From assembly GCF_002993025.1 (NCBI RefSeq), contig NZ_NXGI01000002.1:259393-323392 (forward strand): a stretch of DNA of 64,000 bases, given 5' to 3'. Origin of the DNA: Arcobacter cryaerophilus gv. crypticus. GTDB lineage: Bacteria; Campylobacterota; Campylobacteria; Campylobacterales; Arcobacteraceae. The translations under genes and the position numbers were made by a program. Below are positions 54,502-63,393 of the stretch, in pieces (position 1 is the first letter of the stretch; each line of letters starts with the position of its first letter). Under the pieces are notes generated by a model. That model made no database searches. It had not been told where the DNA came from and saw only the letters and a list, made by a program, of their open reading frames with translations.

Positions 54502-55648
54502 TGTTTTTATAAATCTTATTTTTTTGTTACTTCATAAACAAAAAACAAAATATATATCTATTTTTATATTATCAACTTTAACAATATTTTTACTATCAAC
54601 AGTAATTTTTATAAAATCTTCTTTGCAAAATGAGATTTTAAAAACAGTAGAAAATCATAATGATTTTATAATACAAAAAGAGTTTGGTGGAAGAGTTTTT
54701 GATATAAATAATCAAGTAGAAGAGAAAATAAGAACAATTTATGGAGTTAAAAACATCACAAAAAGAGTTTATGGAAGATATAAATTTTTGAGTGAAGATG
54801 TTTATTTTATTATTGTTGGAGTAGATTTTTCAAATATAAATAAAGAGTTAAAAAATTTAGGACTTCAAAATATATCAAAAGATGAGATGATTATAGGTTT
54901 TGAAGTAGCTAATTTACTAAAAAAATATAAATATACAAACAATTACGATTTTTTTCTTCCAAGTAAGGAAGTAAAAAGAGTAAAAATAGCAAAAATATTA
55001 GAAAAAGAATCAAATATTATATCAAGTGATATTATTATTTTGGATATAAACCTTGCTAGAGATATCTTAGGCATAAACAAAGATTTTTCTACTAATATTG
55101 CCTTTGATGTTCCAAATGAACTTGAAAGAGCAAATATAAAACAAAAACTTCAAAGATTGGATTTAGATTTAAATATTATTCAAAAAGAAGATATTTTAAA
55201 GAAATATGAGACAATTTTTAACTATAAAGGTGGAGTTTTTTTAATACTTTATTTGATAGTTTTATTTGCATTTATAATGATTTTATATCAAAGATATTCT
55301 CAAGTAAGTATAAATGAGAGAAAACAAATAGCTATTTTTAAGGCAATTGGATACAGTGTTCGAGATATTATAAAAATAAAAATGAGTGAAAATTTTATTG
55401 TAGCTTTTGTATCTTACCTTTTTGGAGTTTTATTAGCATATTTTTTTGTATTTGTTTTGAACGCTCCAATATTAAAAAATATATTCATTGATTTCTCAAA
55501 TATAAAAAATGATTTTATACTCTATCCATATATTGAATTTTCTACTTATATAACACTTTTTTTGTTTTTTATGGTTTTATTTTTAAGTTCAGTTTTAATT
55601 CCAGTTTGGAGAATTTCAGCAATAAATCCATACGAAAGTTTAAAATGA
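54491..55648 (+). CDS. FtsX/MacB-type ABC transporter permease
   Basis: I chose ATG at 54491 (385 residues) rather than the TTG four codons before. The protein has one N-terminal membrane helix (about 17-40), a periplasmic domain of about 200 residues, and three C-terminal helices (about 250-270, 300-330 and 355-378), the MacB/LolC/FtsX layout. The cytoplasmic coupling motif ERKQIAIFKAIGYSVRDI and the end ISAINPYESLK are typical. Such permeases act mechanically on periplasmic substrates or lipoproteins. It overlaps the ATPase gene by four bases. Confidence 0.88.
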   Translation: MKSSVFINLIFLLLHKQKTKYISIFILSTLTIFLLSTVIFIKSSLQNEILKTVENHNDFIIQKEFGGRVFDINNQVEEKIRTIYGVKNITKRVYGRYKFLSEDVYFIIVGVDFSNINKELKNLGLQNISKDEMIIGFEVANLLKKYKYTNNYDFFLPSKEVKRVKIAKILEKESNIISSDIIILDINLARDILGINKDFSTNIAFDVPNELERANIKQKLQRLDLDLNIIQKEDILKKYETIFNYKGGVFLILYLIVLFAFIMILYQRYSQVSINERKQIAIFKAIGYSVRDIIKIKMSENFIVAFVSYLFGVLLAYFFVFVLNAPILKNIFIDFSNIKNDFILYPYIEFSTYITLFLFFMVLFLSSVLIPVWRISAINPYESLK

Positions 55649-56316
55649 TAGTAGCAAAAAATATAAGTAAGATATATTTTGAAGGAAGTAAAAAAGAGTT
55701 TTATGCTTTAAAAAATATAAATTTTGAGATAAAAAAAGGCTCATTTGTCGTATTTAAAGGAGTAAGTGGTAGTGGAAAATCAACACTTCTATCTATACTT
55801 TCTACTATTTCAAAACCTAGTTTGGGTGAAATTCTTTTTGAAAATGAATCAGTATCAAAATATCCAGATATTCATGCTAGTAATTTTAGAGCAAAAAATA
55901 TTGGTTATATATTTCAATCTTTTAATCTTTTTGAAGATTTAACTGTTTTTGCAAATGTTAGTTTTCCTCTTATTCCTTTGGGATTTTCACAAAAAGATAT
56001 TGATAAAAAAGTTGAAGAAACATTAATATTATCAAATATTTTACATAAAAAAGATGAGATAGTTTCAAATCTTTCAGGTGGAGAAAAACAAAGGTGTGCA
56101 ATCGCAAGAGCATTGGTAAATAAGGCAGACACTATCTTATGCGATGAACCAACATCTTCTCTTGATTTTGAAAACTCTTTAAATTTTATAAAGAGTTTAC
56201 AAGAGTTAAAAAAATCTGGAAAAACTATAGTTGTAGCGACTCATGACCCAATTTTTTTTGAGTTAGATTTTGTAGATAAATTTTTTGAGTTAAAAAATGG
56301 AGTTATAGTTGAGTAG
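55645..56316 (+). CDS. LolD/MacB-type ABC transporter ATP-binding protein
   Basis: The ATG at 55645 overlaps the permease stop (ATGA), giving 224 residues; a longer frame starts inside the permease. It has Walker A GVSGSGKST, Q-loop IFQSFNLFEDLT, signature LSGGEKQR, Walker B ILCDEPTSSLD and the H-loop ATHD. It belongs to the LolD/MacB ATPase class and should pair with the permease upstream. It overlaps the next gene by eight bases. Confidence 0.92.
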   Translation: MIVAKNISKIYFEGSKKEFYALKNINFEIKKGSFVVFKGVSGSGKSTLLSILSTISKPSLGEILFENESVSKYPDIHASNFRAKNIGYIFQSFNLFEDLTVFANVSFPLIPLGFSQKDIDKKVEETLILSNILHKKDEIVSNLSGGEKQRCAIARALVNKADTILCDEPTSSLDFENSLNFIKSLQELKKSGKTIVVATHDPIFFELDFVDKFFELKNGVIVE

Positions 56317-57274
56317 TATTTTTTTATCAAATGAGTTATTAATTTTTCTATTTTTACAAACCACTATTTATACTCTTTTACTAATATCTTTTATATATTC
56401 AATAACTATTTTAAGGAATTGGGATTTTAAAAAAAGTACAATTTTACAGTATAAACTTGAAAAAAGATCATATTTAGTGATTTTAATCATTAGTTTTTCT
56501 CTTTTTATAAAAATTTTACTATTCTTTTATTTTATATTTTCTATTGATAATTTATCTCATTTCGTTGTAGGTGCTATGTGTGCAGCTGGTATTTTCTCTT
56601 TAGAATATGGTGAAATTTCTCTTTTTTTAAAGCTTATAAATCTATTTTTTATTGGTGTTTGGTTTGTTTTAAACTCTTTGGATTTAAAGCGAAAAGATTA
56701 TAAATATACAAAAATAAAATTACTACTTTTTGTTTTTATATTTATTTGTCTTACTTTTGAATATGTTTTGGATTTAATATTTTTAAGTAATATTCCACTA
56801 AATGAAGCAGTTGAGTGTTGCTCAATTATATTTGAAACAAGTAGTATTTCTAGTAAAATACCTTTTGGATTAGCTAATTCAAACTTAATACTTATATTTT
56901 ATATACTTTTTATTTTGATTGTTATTTTAAATATTCAAAAAAAATCTATATTACTTCTTTTATTTAATATCTTGTTTGTTTATATATCTTATTTTTCTGT
57001 AACTTACTTTTTTTCAACTTATATTTATGAACTTCCAACACACCAATGTCCATTTTGTATGCTTCAATCTGAATATTATTTTATAGGATATTTTATTTGG
57101 TCATCACTTTTTTTAGGACTTTTTTTCTCTATTTGTTCGGCAGTGTTTTATAGAATTAAGAGTTCAGATATTTATAAGTTTTATAAACTATCTTTACTTT
57201 TTACAACTATTTTTGTTTTTTTGGTAAGTTTTTTTGTTTTAAAATATTATGTAGTAAATGGAGTTTTTTTATAA
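56309..57274 (+). CDS. Polytopic membrane protein with CPFC and other cysteine motifs
   Basis: I do not recognise this 321-residue protein. It has about eight membrane helices. Three cysteine sites stand out: VGAMCAAGIF in an early loop, AVECCSIIFE in the middle, and a CxxC in PTHQCPFCMLQSEYYF just before a membrane helix. The last resembles the CxxC of DsbB/VKOR-like proteins but no such fold is evident. The start is TTG inside the ATPase end. It closes the four-gene ABC module. A redox or metal-relay role is only a hypothesis. Confidence 0.72.
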   Translation: MSSIFLSNELLIFLFLQTTIYTLLLISFIYSITILRNWDFKKSTILQYKLEKRSYLVILIISFSLFIKILLFFYFIFSIDNLSHFVVGAMCAAGIFSLEYGEISLFLKLINLFFIGVWFVLNSLDLKRKDYKYTKIKLLLFVFIFICLTFEYVLDLIFLSNIPLNEAVECCSIIFETSSISSKIPFGLANSNLILIFYILFILIVILNIQKKSILLLLFNILFVYISYFSVTYFFSTYIYELPTHQCPFCMLQSEYYFIGYFIWSSLFLGLFFSICSAVFYRIKSSDIYKFYKLSLLFTTIFVFLVSFFVLKYYVVNGVFL

Positions 57275-57298
57275 ATCCGTGATAATACACGGATTTAT
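57271..57298. terminator. Bidirectional terminator between the ABC module and the KE-rich lipoprotein
   Basis: Perfect 11-base arms ATAAATCCGTG (57271-57281) and CACGGATTTAT (57288-57298) with a six-base loop lie between convergent genes, overlapping the stop of the upstream one. Confidence 0.78.
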
Positions 57299-57308
57299 AT
57301 ATTTATGA

Positions 57309-57593
57309 TTATTTTTTGTCAGCTTCAGGTGCTGTTTCTTTTGTCTCTTCTTTTGGAGTTTCAGCTTCTTCTTTTTTATCTTCTTCTGTAACTTTTTCTT
57401 CTTTTTCTTCAGCATTAACTACTGTTTCTTTTGTCTCTTCTTTTGGAGCAGCTACTTCTTCTTTTTTCTCTTGAACAGGTGCTACAACTTCAGTTTTAGG
57501 AGCTTCAACTTTTGTTTCAGCTGGTTTTTTATCTTCTGTACATCCTACAAATAGTAAAGATGCTGCTGCTAATGATAATAATACTTTTTTCAT
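57309..57593 (-). CDS. Lys/Glu-rich lipoprotein
   Basis: The 94-residue protein has a lipoprotein signal (AASLLFVGC, Cys18) followed by a low-complexity chain of Lys, Glu, Ala, Thr and Pro. Two KEETKET segments occur 30 residues apart. It has no recognisable catalytic domain. Similar KE-rich, disordered lipoproteins are common in this group; I cannot give a function. It is monocistronic and convergent with the ABC module. Confidence 0.75.
   Translation of the reverse strand: MKKVLLSLAAASLLFVGCTEDKKPAETKVEAPKTEVVAPVQEKKEEVAAPKEETKETVVNAEEKEEKVTEEDKKEEAETPKEETKETAPEADKK
57332..57448 (-). repeat. 27-base direct repeat inside the KE-rich lipoprotein gene
   Basis: Identical 27-base copies at 57332-57358 and 57422-57448 start 90 bases apart, an in-frame spacing of 30 codons. 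They encode the PKEETKET segments and could mediate in-frame length change by recombination. Confidence 0.8.
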
Positions 57594-57754
57594 TTTAAAC
57601 CTTTTTATGTATATTTTTTGTTTATAAAAACAAATTGCGGAATCATATCAAAACATTTGTGAAATAATTGTGTAATAAATTAATCTTTTATAATTTTAAA
57701 CAAATTATAAAATTTACTAACAATATATAAAGTATGATATATGGAAATTGGAAT

Positions 57755-57830
57755 TGGAGGAGCTAGTCGGACTCGAACCAACGCATGTCGGATTTGCAAT
57801 CCGAGGCATTACCAGCTTTGCTATAGCTCC
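57755..57830 (-). tRNA. tRNA-Cys (anticodon GCA)
   Basis: The 76-base gene on the minus strand has acceptor arms GGAGCTA/TAGCTCC, discriminator U (usual for tRNA-Cys), an encoded CCA end, T-arm GTTCGAGTC and an anticodon loop reading GCA. It is the third gene of the Leu-Ser-Cys operon. Confidence 0.95.
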
Positions 57831-57876
57831 AAAAAAAATTATAATATTTTTGTGTATTTACTTTTATAAAAAAGAG

Positions 57877-57965
57877 TGGCAGAGGACAAGGGATTCGAAC
57901 CCTCGGAGGCTTTCACCTCGCCGGTTTTCAAAACCGGTACAATCGACCAACTCTGTCAATCCTCT
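57877..57965 (-). tRNA. tRNA-Ser (anticodon UGA)
   Basis: The 89-base gene has acceptor arms AGAGGAT/GTCCTCT (one T-G pair), discriminator G, encoded CCA, a long variable arm and an anticodon loop with TGA. Long variable arm and length fit class II tRNA-Ser. Confidence 0.95.
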
Positions 57966-57974
57966 ACAACTTAA

Positions 57975-58061
57975 TGGTGCGAATGGTGAGAATCGAACTC
58001 ACACTCCGAAACCGGAACGGGATTTTAAGTCCCGCGCGTCTACCTATTCCGCCACACTCGC
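57975..58061 (-). tRNA. tRNA-Leu (anticodon UAA)
   Basis: The 87-base gene has acceptor arms GCGAGTG/CATTCGC, discriminator A, encoded CCA, a long variable arm and anticodon TAA. It is the first gene of the operon, nine bases before tRNA-Ser. Confidence 0.95.
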
Positions 58062-58107
58062 ACAAAATTTAAGAACCTTTTTAAGCTTTCACTTAAAATG
58101 GACTGGA

Positions 58108-58136
58108 ATTATAATAGCTTTTTTTTTATTTGTCAA
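58108..58136 (-). promoter_or_regulatory. Full consensus promoter of the tRNA operon
   Basis: On the minus strand TTGACA (58131-58136) and TATAAT (58108-58113) are separated by exactly 17 bases, about 47 bases before tRNA-Leu. Both hexamers are perfect. Confidence 0.88.
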
Positions 58137-58204
58137 GGGTTTTTTGAAAATATTTTAAAATTTAATTTTTATAAGATTTAATACAGATTGAAAATTAATA
58201 TTTG

Positions 58205-58210
58205 TATAAT
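58205..58210 (+). promoter_or_regulatory. Probable -10 element of ilvD
   Basis: TATAAT lies 38 bases before the TTG start of ilvD. The stretch between it and the tRNA promoter is A+T-rich without other evident features. Confidence 0.45.
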
Positions 58211-58247
58211 CACTAATATTTATTTTTATAAGTTTAAAGGATTAAAA

Positions 58248-59936
58248 TTGAGAAGTGATGAAGTAAAAAAAGGTTATTCAAGAGCACCACATAGATCTCT
58301 TTTGAGAGCAACTGGTCTTAAAGATGAGGATTTTAATAAACCATTTATTGGAGTTGCAAACTCTTTTATAGAGATTATTCCAGGACATTTTTTCTTAGAT
58401 AAAGTTTCAAAAATTATCAAAGATGAGATTAGAAAAAATGGTTGTGTACCTTTTGAATTTAATACTATTGGAGTTGATGATGGTATTGCTATGGGACACG
58501 ATGGTATGCTTTTTTCACTACCAAGTAGAGAATTAATTGCAAACTCTATTGAAACTGTTATGAATGCACATAAACTAGATGCAATGATAGCTATTCCAAA
58601 TTGTGACAAAATTGTACCAGGAATGATTATGGGTGCTTTAAGAGTAAATGTTCCAACTGTTTTTGTAAGTGGTGGAGCTATGCAAAAAGGTTATAAAAAA
58701 GATGGAACACCAATAGATTTGGCAACTGCATTTGAAGCTGTTGGAAAGTTTGAAGCTGGAGAAATCAGTGAAGAAGAGTTAAAAGATATTGAATGTAATG
58801 CATGTCCAGGAGGTGGAAGTTGCTCTGGAATGTTTACTGCAAACTCTATGAATACTCTTATGGAAGCAATGGGAATTGCACTGCCAGGAAATGGAACAAT
58901 TTTAGCTTTAACACCGCAAAGAGAAGAGTTATATAGAAAAGCAGCTAGAAGAATTTGTGAAATAGCTCTTGATAAGACAAATAGTGAGAAGTTTAGATTA
59001 AAAAATATTTTAAATGAAAAAGCTGTAAGAAATGCTTTTGCTGTTGATATGGCAATGGGTGGAAGTTCAAATACAGTTTTACACATGCTTGCAATTTCAA
59101 AAGAAGCAGGAGTTGATTTTGAACTAAAAGATATAAATGCTATTTCAAAAAGAGTTTCACATATTGCAAAAATATCTCCATCTTTAAGTACTGTTCATAT
59201 GGAAGATATAAATAAAGCTGGTGGAGTTAGTGCTGTTATGCATGAAATGAGTAAAAGAGGAGACGATATTCTTTTAGATAATCTTACAGTTACAGGTGAA
59301 ACTTTAAAAGAGAGAATAAAAGATTCAAAAATTCTTGATACAACTATTATTCACACTATTGATAATCCTTATTCGCAAGTTGGTGGATTAGCAATTCTTT
59401 ATGGAAATTTAGCCGAGCAAGGAGCTGTTATAAAAACTGCTGGAATTACAGGTGCTAGAGCTATGAGCGGAAAAGCTGTTTGTTTCGATGGACAAGCTGA
59501 AGCTATAAAAGGAATAGTTGGAGGAAAGGTAAAAGCTGGAGATGTTGTAGTAATTAGATATGAAGGTCCAAAAGGTGGTCCTGGAATGCAAGAGATGCTA
59601 GCTCCTACAAGTTTGATTATGGGAATGGGACTTGGTGATAGTGTTGCACTTATTACTGATGGTAGATTTAGTGGAGCTACAAGAGGTGCATCTATTGGAC
59701 ATGTTAGTCCAGAAGCTGCTGAAGGTGGAATGATTGGTTTATTAAAAGATGGAGATATTATAAATATTGATGTTGATAAATATATTTTAAGTGTCGACTT
59801 AAGCTCTGATGAAATTGCAAAAAGAAAAGCAGATTTTAAACCAATAAAAAAACCTATTAAATCATCTTGGCTTGGTCAATATAGAGCTTTAGTTACAAAT
59901 GCAAGTAATGGAGCTGTATTAAAAACAGATTTATGA
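58248..59936 (+). CDS. ilvD: Dihydroxy-acid dehydratase
   Basis: IlvD dehydrates dihydroxy acids in valine and isoleucine synthesis with an iron-sulfur cluster. I chose TTG at 58248 (AAGGA six bases upstream; 562 residues, the usual length and N-terminus [18 protein letters not shown]); an upstream ATG would overlap the promoter. Cluster cysteines appear in [11 protein letters not shown] and [15 protein letters not shown]-terminal metal/substrate segments such as [11 protein letters not shown] are present. It is monocistronic. Confidence 0.95.
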   Translation: MRSDEVKKGYSRAPHRSLLRATGLKDEDFNKPFIGVANSFIEIIPGHFFLDKVSKIIKDEIRKNGCVPFEFNTIGVDDGIAMGHDGMLFSLPSRELIANSIETVMNAHKLDAMIAIPNCDKIVPGMIMGALRVNVPTVFVSGGAMQKGYKKDGTPIDLATAFEAVGKFEAGEISEEELKDIECNACPGGGSCSGMFTANSMNTLMEAMGIALPGNGTILALTPQREELYRKAARRICEIALDKTNSEKFRLKNILNEKAVRNAFAVDMAMGGSSNTVLHMLAISKEAGVDFELKDINAISKRVSHIAKISPSLSTVHMEDINKAGGVSAVMHEMSKRGDDILLDNLTVTGETLKERIKDSKILDTTIIHTIDNPYSQVGGLAILYGNLAEQGAVIKTAGITGARAMSGKAVCFDGQAEAIKGIVGGKVKAGDVVVIRYEGPKGGPGMQEMLAPTSLIMGMGLGDSVALITDGRFSGATRGASIGHVSPEAAEGGMIGLLKDGDIINIDVDKYILSVDLSSDEIAKRKADFKPIKKPIKSSWLGQYRALVTNASNGAVLKTDL

Positions 59937-59963
59937 TCTTTTGGTTATAAAATTTACTCTTGA

Positions 59964-60003
59964 TTAACCTATCATTGTAAAATAGTTTACATTGATAGGT
60001 TAA
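59964..60003. repeat. Large inverted repeat between ilvD and htrA
   Basis: Eighteen-base arms (59964-59981 and 59986-60003) with a four-base loop match at 17 of 18 positions. The outer part reads TTAACCTATCA and TGATAGGTTAA; the inner core is TGTAAA-N4-TTTACA. It lies 39 bases before the htrA GTG. It may be the ilvD terminator or an operator for htrA; no long T run follows. Confidence 0.65.
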
Positions 60004-60042
60004 AGTTCTAAATATAAATTTTAATTATTAAGGATTTAAAAA

Positions 60043-61467
60043 GTGAATAAAAAACTTTTCTTTACAACTATACTGTTAGCTAGCTCTTTGCTTGCAAAAA
60101 ACATTGAATTTGAAGAGATGGAAAAAAATCCTCAAAGGATTAATCCAAATCAGCCAAATCAAATTTTATCTTTTGGAAATAGTATAAAATCTTCTGTTAG
60201 TTCTATTGTAAACATTTCTGCAAAAAAAAGTGTAAATCCTAATGTTGATACTTTACCTTTACAGATGTTTGATGATCCATTTTTCAAAAAATTCTTTGGT
60301 GAAGAGTTTTCAAATCAGTTTAAGCAAAATAGGGTTCAAAGATCTTTGGGTTCTGGAGTTATTATCACAAAAGATGGTTATATTGTAACAAATAACCATG
60401 TTATTGAAAATGCTGAAGAGATAAATGTAACTATAGGCGATGACCCAACTGAATATAATGCGAAACTAATTGGTAAAGATAGCGATAGTGATATTGCTGT
60501 TGTAAAGATTGAGATAAATAAGCCTTTGGTACCTATTAAATTGGGTGATTCTAGCTCTTTATTAGTTGGTGATGTTACTTTTGCTATTGGAAATCCTTTT
60601 GGAGTTGGAAATACTGTAACTATGGGAATTATCTCTGCATTAAATAAAAATAGAGTAGGGATAAATAGATATGAGAATTATATTCAAACAGATGCTTCAA
60701 TAAATCCTGGAAATAGCGGTGGAGCTTTGGTTGATAGCAGGGGTGCATTAATTGGAATAAATACAGCAATTTTATCAAAAAGTGGTGGAAATGATGGTAT
60801 TGGATTTGCAATTCCTGTTGAAATGGTAAAAGATGTTGTTGGAAAACTTGTAAGTGATGGAAAAGTTATAAGAGGATATTTAGGCGTTGTAATTGTTGAT
60901 TTAGACAAAGATAGTCAACAAGTTTATAAAAGAAAAGAGGGAGCTATAATTTTAGATATTTCAAATGATACTCCAGCTGCAAAATATGGTCTAAAAAGAG
61001 GGGATTTAGTTTACTCGATAAATGGTAAAGAGACTAAAGATAGAAATAGTTTACAAAATGCAATTGCATCTTTTAAGCCAAATGAAAAGGTTAAACTTCA
61101 AATTGAAAGAGATAAAAAAGATATAGTTGTTGAGATAGTTTTAGCTGATAGATCAATAATTTCAGGAGTGCAACCAGATAGTGACCATACAATTTTAAGT
61201 GGATTAAAAGTAAGTCCAATAAATGCTGAGATTATAAAAAAATATAGATTGCCACTTGAGAGCATGGGAATCTTAATTACAGATGTAGAACCAAAATCAA
61301 AAGCTGAAAGATCTGGATTTTTAGCAGGAGATATTATTATTCAAATAGAAGATGTTGAGGTTAAGAATTACTCAAATATAGAAACAGCTTTAAAAAGATA
61401 TAATAATCAGCATAAACGAGTTTACATAAATAGATATGGGCAGACACTTATGTTTGTAATTCAATAA
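60043..61467 (+). CDS. htrA: HtrA/DegP-family periplasmic serine protease and chaperone
   Basis: HtrA degrades or refolds damaged periplasmic proteins. The 474-residue protein has a signal peptide (about 1-18), a trypsin-like domain with catalytic His119 (NNHVIENA), Asp150 (DSDIAVVKI) and Ser225 (NPGNSGGALV), and two PDZ domains (about 280-370 and 380-470). The GTG start follows AAGGA by eight bases. It precedes a two-component pair, the same order as htrA-cprR-cprS in Campylobacter jejuni. Confidence 0.95.
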   Translation: MNKKLFFTTILLASSLLAKNIEFEEMEKNPQRINPNQPNQILSFGNSIKSSVSSIVNISAKKSVNPNVDTLPLQMFDDPFFKKFFGEEFSNQFKQNRVQRSLGSGVIITKDGYIVTNNHVIENAEEINVTIGDDPTEYNAKLIGKDSDSDIAVVKIEINKPLVPIKLGDSSSLLVGDVTFAIGNPFGVGNTVTMGIISALNKNRVGINRYENYIQTDASINPGNSGGALVDSRGALIGINTAILSKSGGNDGIGFAIPVEMVKDVVGKLVSDGKVIRGYLGVVIVDLDKDSQQVYKRKEGAIILDISNDTPAAKYGLKRGDLVYSINGKETKDRNSLQNAIASFKPNEKVKLQIERDKKDIVVEIVLADRSIISGVQPDSDHTILSGLKVSPINAEIIKKYRLPLESMGILITDVEPKSKAERSGFLAGDIIIQIEDVEVKNYSNIETALKRYNNQHKRVYINRYGQTLMFVIQ

Positions 61468-61479
61468 AAAGGATAAATT

Positions 61480-62157
61480 ATTATTAAAATACTTATGATT
61501 GAAGATGATTTAGAGCTAGCTCAAATCATTACAGATTATTTAAAATCATTTGATATAGAAGTAACTACAACAGATAGTCCATATAATGGACTATCTATGT
61601 TGAATTTAAGTAAAGAGTATCAGCTTTTGATTTTAGATTTAACTTTACCTGAAATTGATGGATTGGAACTTATTCCAAAAATACGAGAAAAATCTCAAAT
61701 CCCAATAATAATAAGTTCAGCAAGAGATGATATTTTAGATAAAGTTATGGGTTTAGAGCGAGGTGCTGATGATTATTTACCAAAACCATATAATCCAAGA
61801 GAGCTACAAGCTAGAATTAAAACAATTTTAAAAAGAGTTGATAATAAACTTGATGATAAAAAAGCACAAAAAGATAAAGTTTTTGAACTTAAAGAGAGTG
61901 ATATGCAAATTCTTTTTAAAGGTGAATCTTTGACATTGACTTTAGCTGAGTATGATATTTTAAAACTTCTTATTCAAAGAAATCATGGTGTTGTTTCAAG
62001 AGAAGATTTTATTTATACAAGTGATAATATAGAAGATGAGTCATCTTTAAAAAATATAGATGTAATAATCTCAAGAATAAGAACAAAATTGACAAATATA
62101 GATAATACTAAACAGTACATAAAATCAGTAAGAGGTATTGGTTATCAGCTAATATGA
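61480..62157 (+). CDS. cprR: OmpR-family response regulator, CprR-like; possible AUU start
   Basis: The receiver and winged-helix protein is clear: phospho-Asp in LLILDLTLPEIDG, switch Lys in LPKPYNP, and a C-terminal DNA-binding domain (LTLAEYDILKLLIQR, SVRGIGYQL). The only ATG (61495, 220 residues) would cut off the first receiver strand (KILMIEDD). AAGGA at 61469-61473 points instead to ATT codons at 61480 or 61483, giving 225 or 224 residues. Its order after htrA matches CprR of C. jejuni, an essential regulator. It overlaps the kinase gene by four bases. Confidence 0.85.
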   Translation: MIKILMIEDDLELAQIITDYLKSFDIEVTTTDSPYNGLSMLNLSKEYQLLILDLTLPEIDGLELIPKIREKSQIPIIISSARDDILDKVMGLERGADDYLPKPYNPRELQARIKTILKRVDNKLDDKKAQKDKVFELKESDMQILFKGESLTLTLAEYDILKLLIQRNHGVVSREDFIYTSDNIEDESSLKNIDVIISRIRTKLTNIDNTKQYIKSVRGIGYQLI

Positions 62158-63383
62158 TAAGAAATATCTCTATATCAACTTTTGTAAATATAATTTTTGC
62201 TTTAGCTTTTGTATCTATCTTTTTAACTTTTGCAATGTTTATGAGATATGACAAAGAGAGACATGATTTAAGTTTACAAAATAGATATGAGATGATTGCT
62301 GAAAATTTTTTGATACTTTTTCAAGACCATCCAAATGCTCAAAGATTAAATGAACTTTATAAAAAGTTTAATGTAAAACCAATAGAAGATAGAGATAGAA
62401 AACTAGAGATTATAAATAATGCTCAAGAGCTAAAAATTACACAAAATTATCTCGGAACTTATAGAGTTTATAGGTTTGATGATATGTACTATATATATGT
62501 GCAACGATATGGTTACAATATTATTTTAAGAGATACAAAGCACCATAACTACAATTTTGCGTTTATAATTGCTGGATTTATTCTTTCTTTAATTATATTT
62601 ATATTTTTGTATGAAATTTTAAATAGAAAATTAAGACCTTTGAAGCTTTTAAATAAAAAAATTATTGAATTTTCGAATGGAAATAAAGATATAAAATTGG
62701 AATACAAGAGTAGTGATGAGGTAGGAACAATAGCTAAAAACTTTAATGAGGCTATAAATATTATAAATAATCAATCGAAATCCAAAGATTTATTTATGAG
62801 AAATATGATGCATGAGCTTAAAACTCCTATTACAAAAGCTATGTTTATTGCTGAAACACTTGAAGATGATAAAACAAGACAGAACCTTCAAAGAGCATTT
62901 AGAAGAATGGATGATATTATAAAAGAGCTAGCAACTGTTGAAAAGCTTACTTCAAAAAATACTATGATTTATAAAGAGAAGATAAATTTTTTAGCAATTT
63001 TTAAAAAAACAACAGAGTTAATGCTTATAAATCCAGATAATATTGAGCAAAAAATAGAAGATTTTTGGTTTGAAGCTGATATATATATGATATCAATCGC
63101 TTTAAAAAATCTCATAGATAATGCAATTAAATTTTCAACAAATAAAAAAGCAATTATACAAGCCAACCAAAATATTATAAAAGTAATATCACAAGGAGAG
63201 CCTTTGAAAAATGAACTCTCTTTTTATACAGATGCTTTTTATCAAGAAGATAAAAGAAGTAGTGGTTTTGGACTAGGGCTTTATATTGTTAAAACTATTG
63301 TGAATCTACATAAATTTTCTTTGGATTACGAATATGTTGATGGTAAAAATTGTTTTATTATAAAGCTATTAAATAATAGTTAA
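62154..63383 (+). CDS. cprS: Sensor histidine kinase, CprS-like
   Basis: The 409-residue protein has two membrane helices (about 8-30 and 135-153) flanking a short periplasmic domain of about 105 residues, a HAMP region (about 155-207), phospho-accepting His220 in MMHELKTPITKA, an N box NLIDNAIKF and a G box SGFGLGLYIV. It should phosphorylate the regulator encoded just before it (ATGA overlap). C. jejuni CprS affects biofilm and envelope state; transfer of that role here is inference. ArsS-type kinases share the same layout. Confidence 0.88.
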   Translation: MIRNISISTFVNIIFALAFVSIFLTFAMFMRYDKERHDLSLQNRYEMIAENFLILFQDHPNAQRLNELYKKFNVKPIEDRDRKLEIINNAQELKITQNYLGTYRVYRFDDMYYIYVQRYGYNIILRDTKHHNYNFAFIIAGFILSLIIFIFLYEILNRKLRPLKLLNKKIIEFSNGNKDIKLEYKSSDEVGTIAKNFNEAINIINNQSKSKDLFMRNMMHELKTPITKAMFIAETLEDDKTRQNLQRAFRRMDDIIKELATVEKLTSKNTMIYKEKINFLAIFKKTTELMLINPDNIEQKIEDFWFEADIYMISIALKNLIDNAIKFSTNKKAIIQANQNIIKVISQGEPLKNELSFYTDAFYQEDKRSSGFGLGLYIVKTIVNLHKFSLDYEYVDGKNCFIIKLLNNS

Positions 63384-63393
63384 TTTAAAAACT

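Noticed and set aside
57748-58158. A 136-codon open frame with segments such as GENRTHTPKPERD
   Set aside because: It is the antisense reading of the three tRNA genes plus their leader. Peptides of this type are a known artefact of translating tRNA complements.
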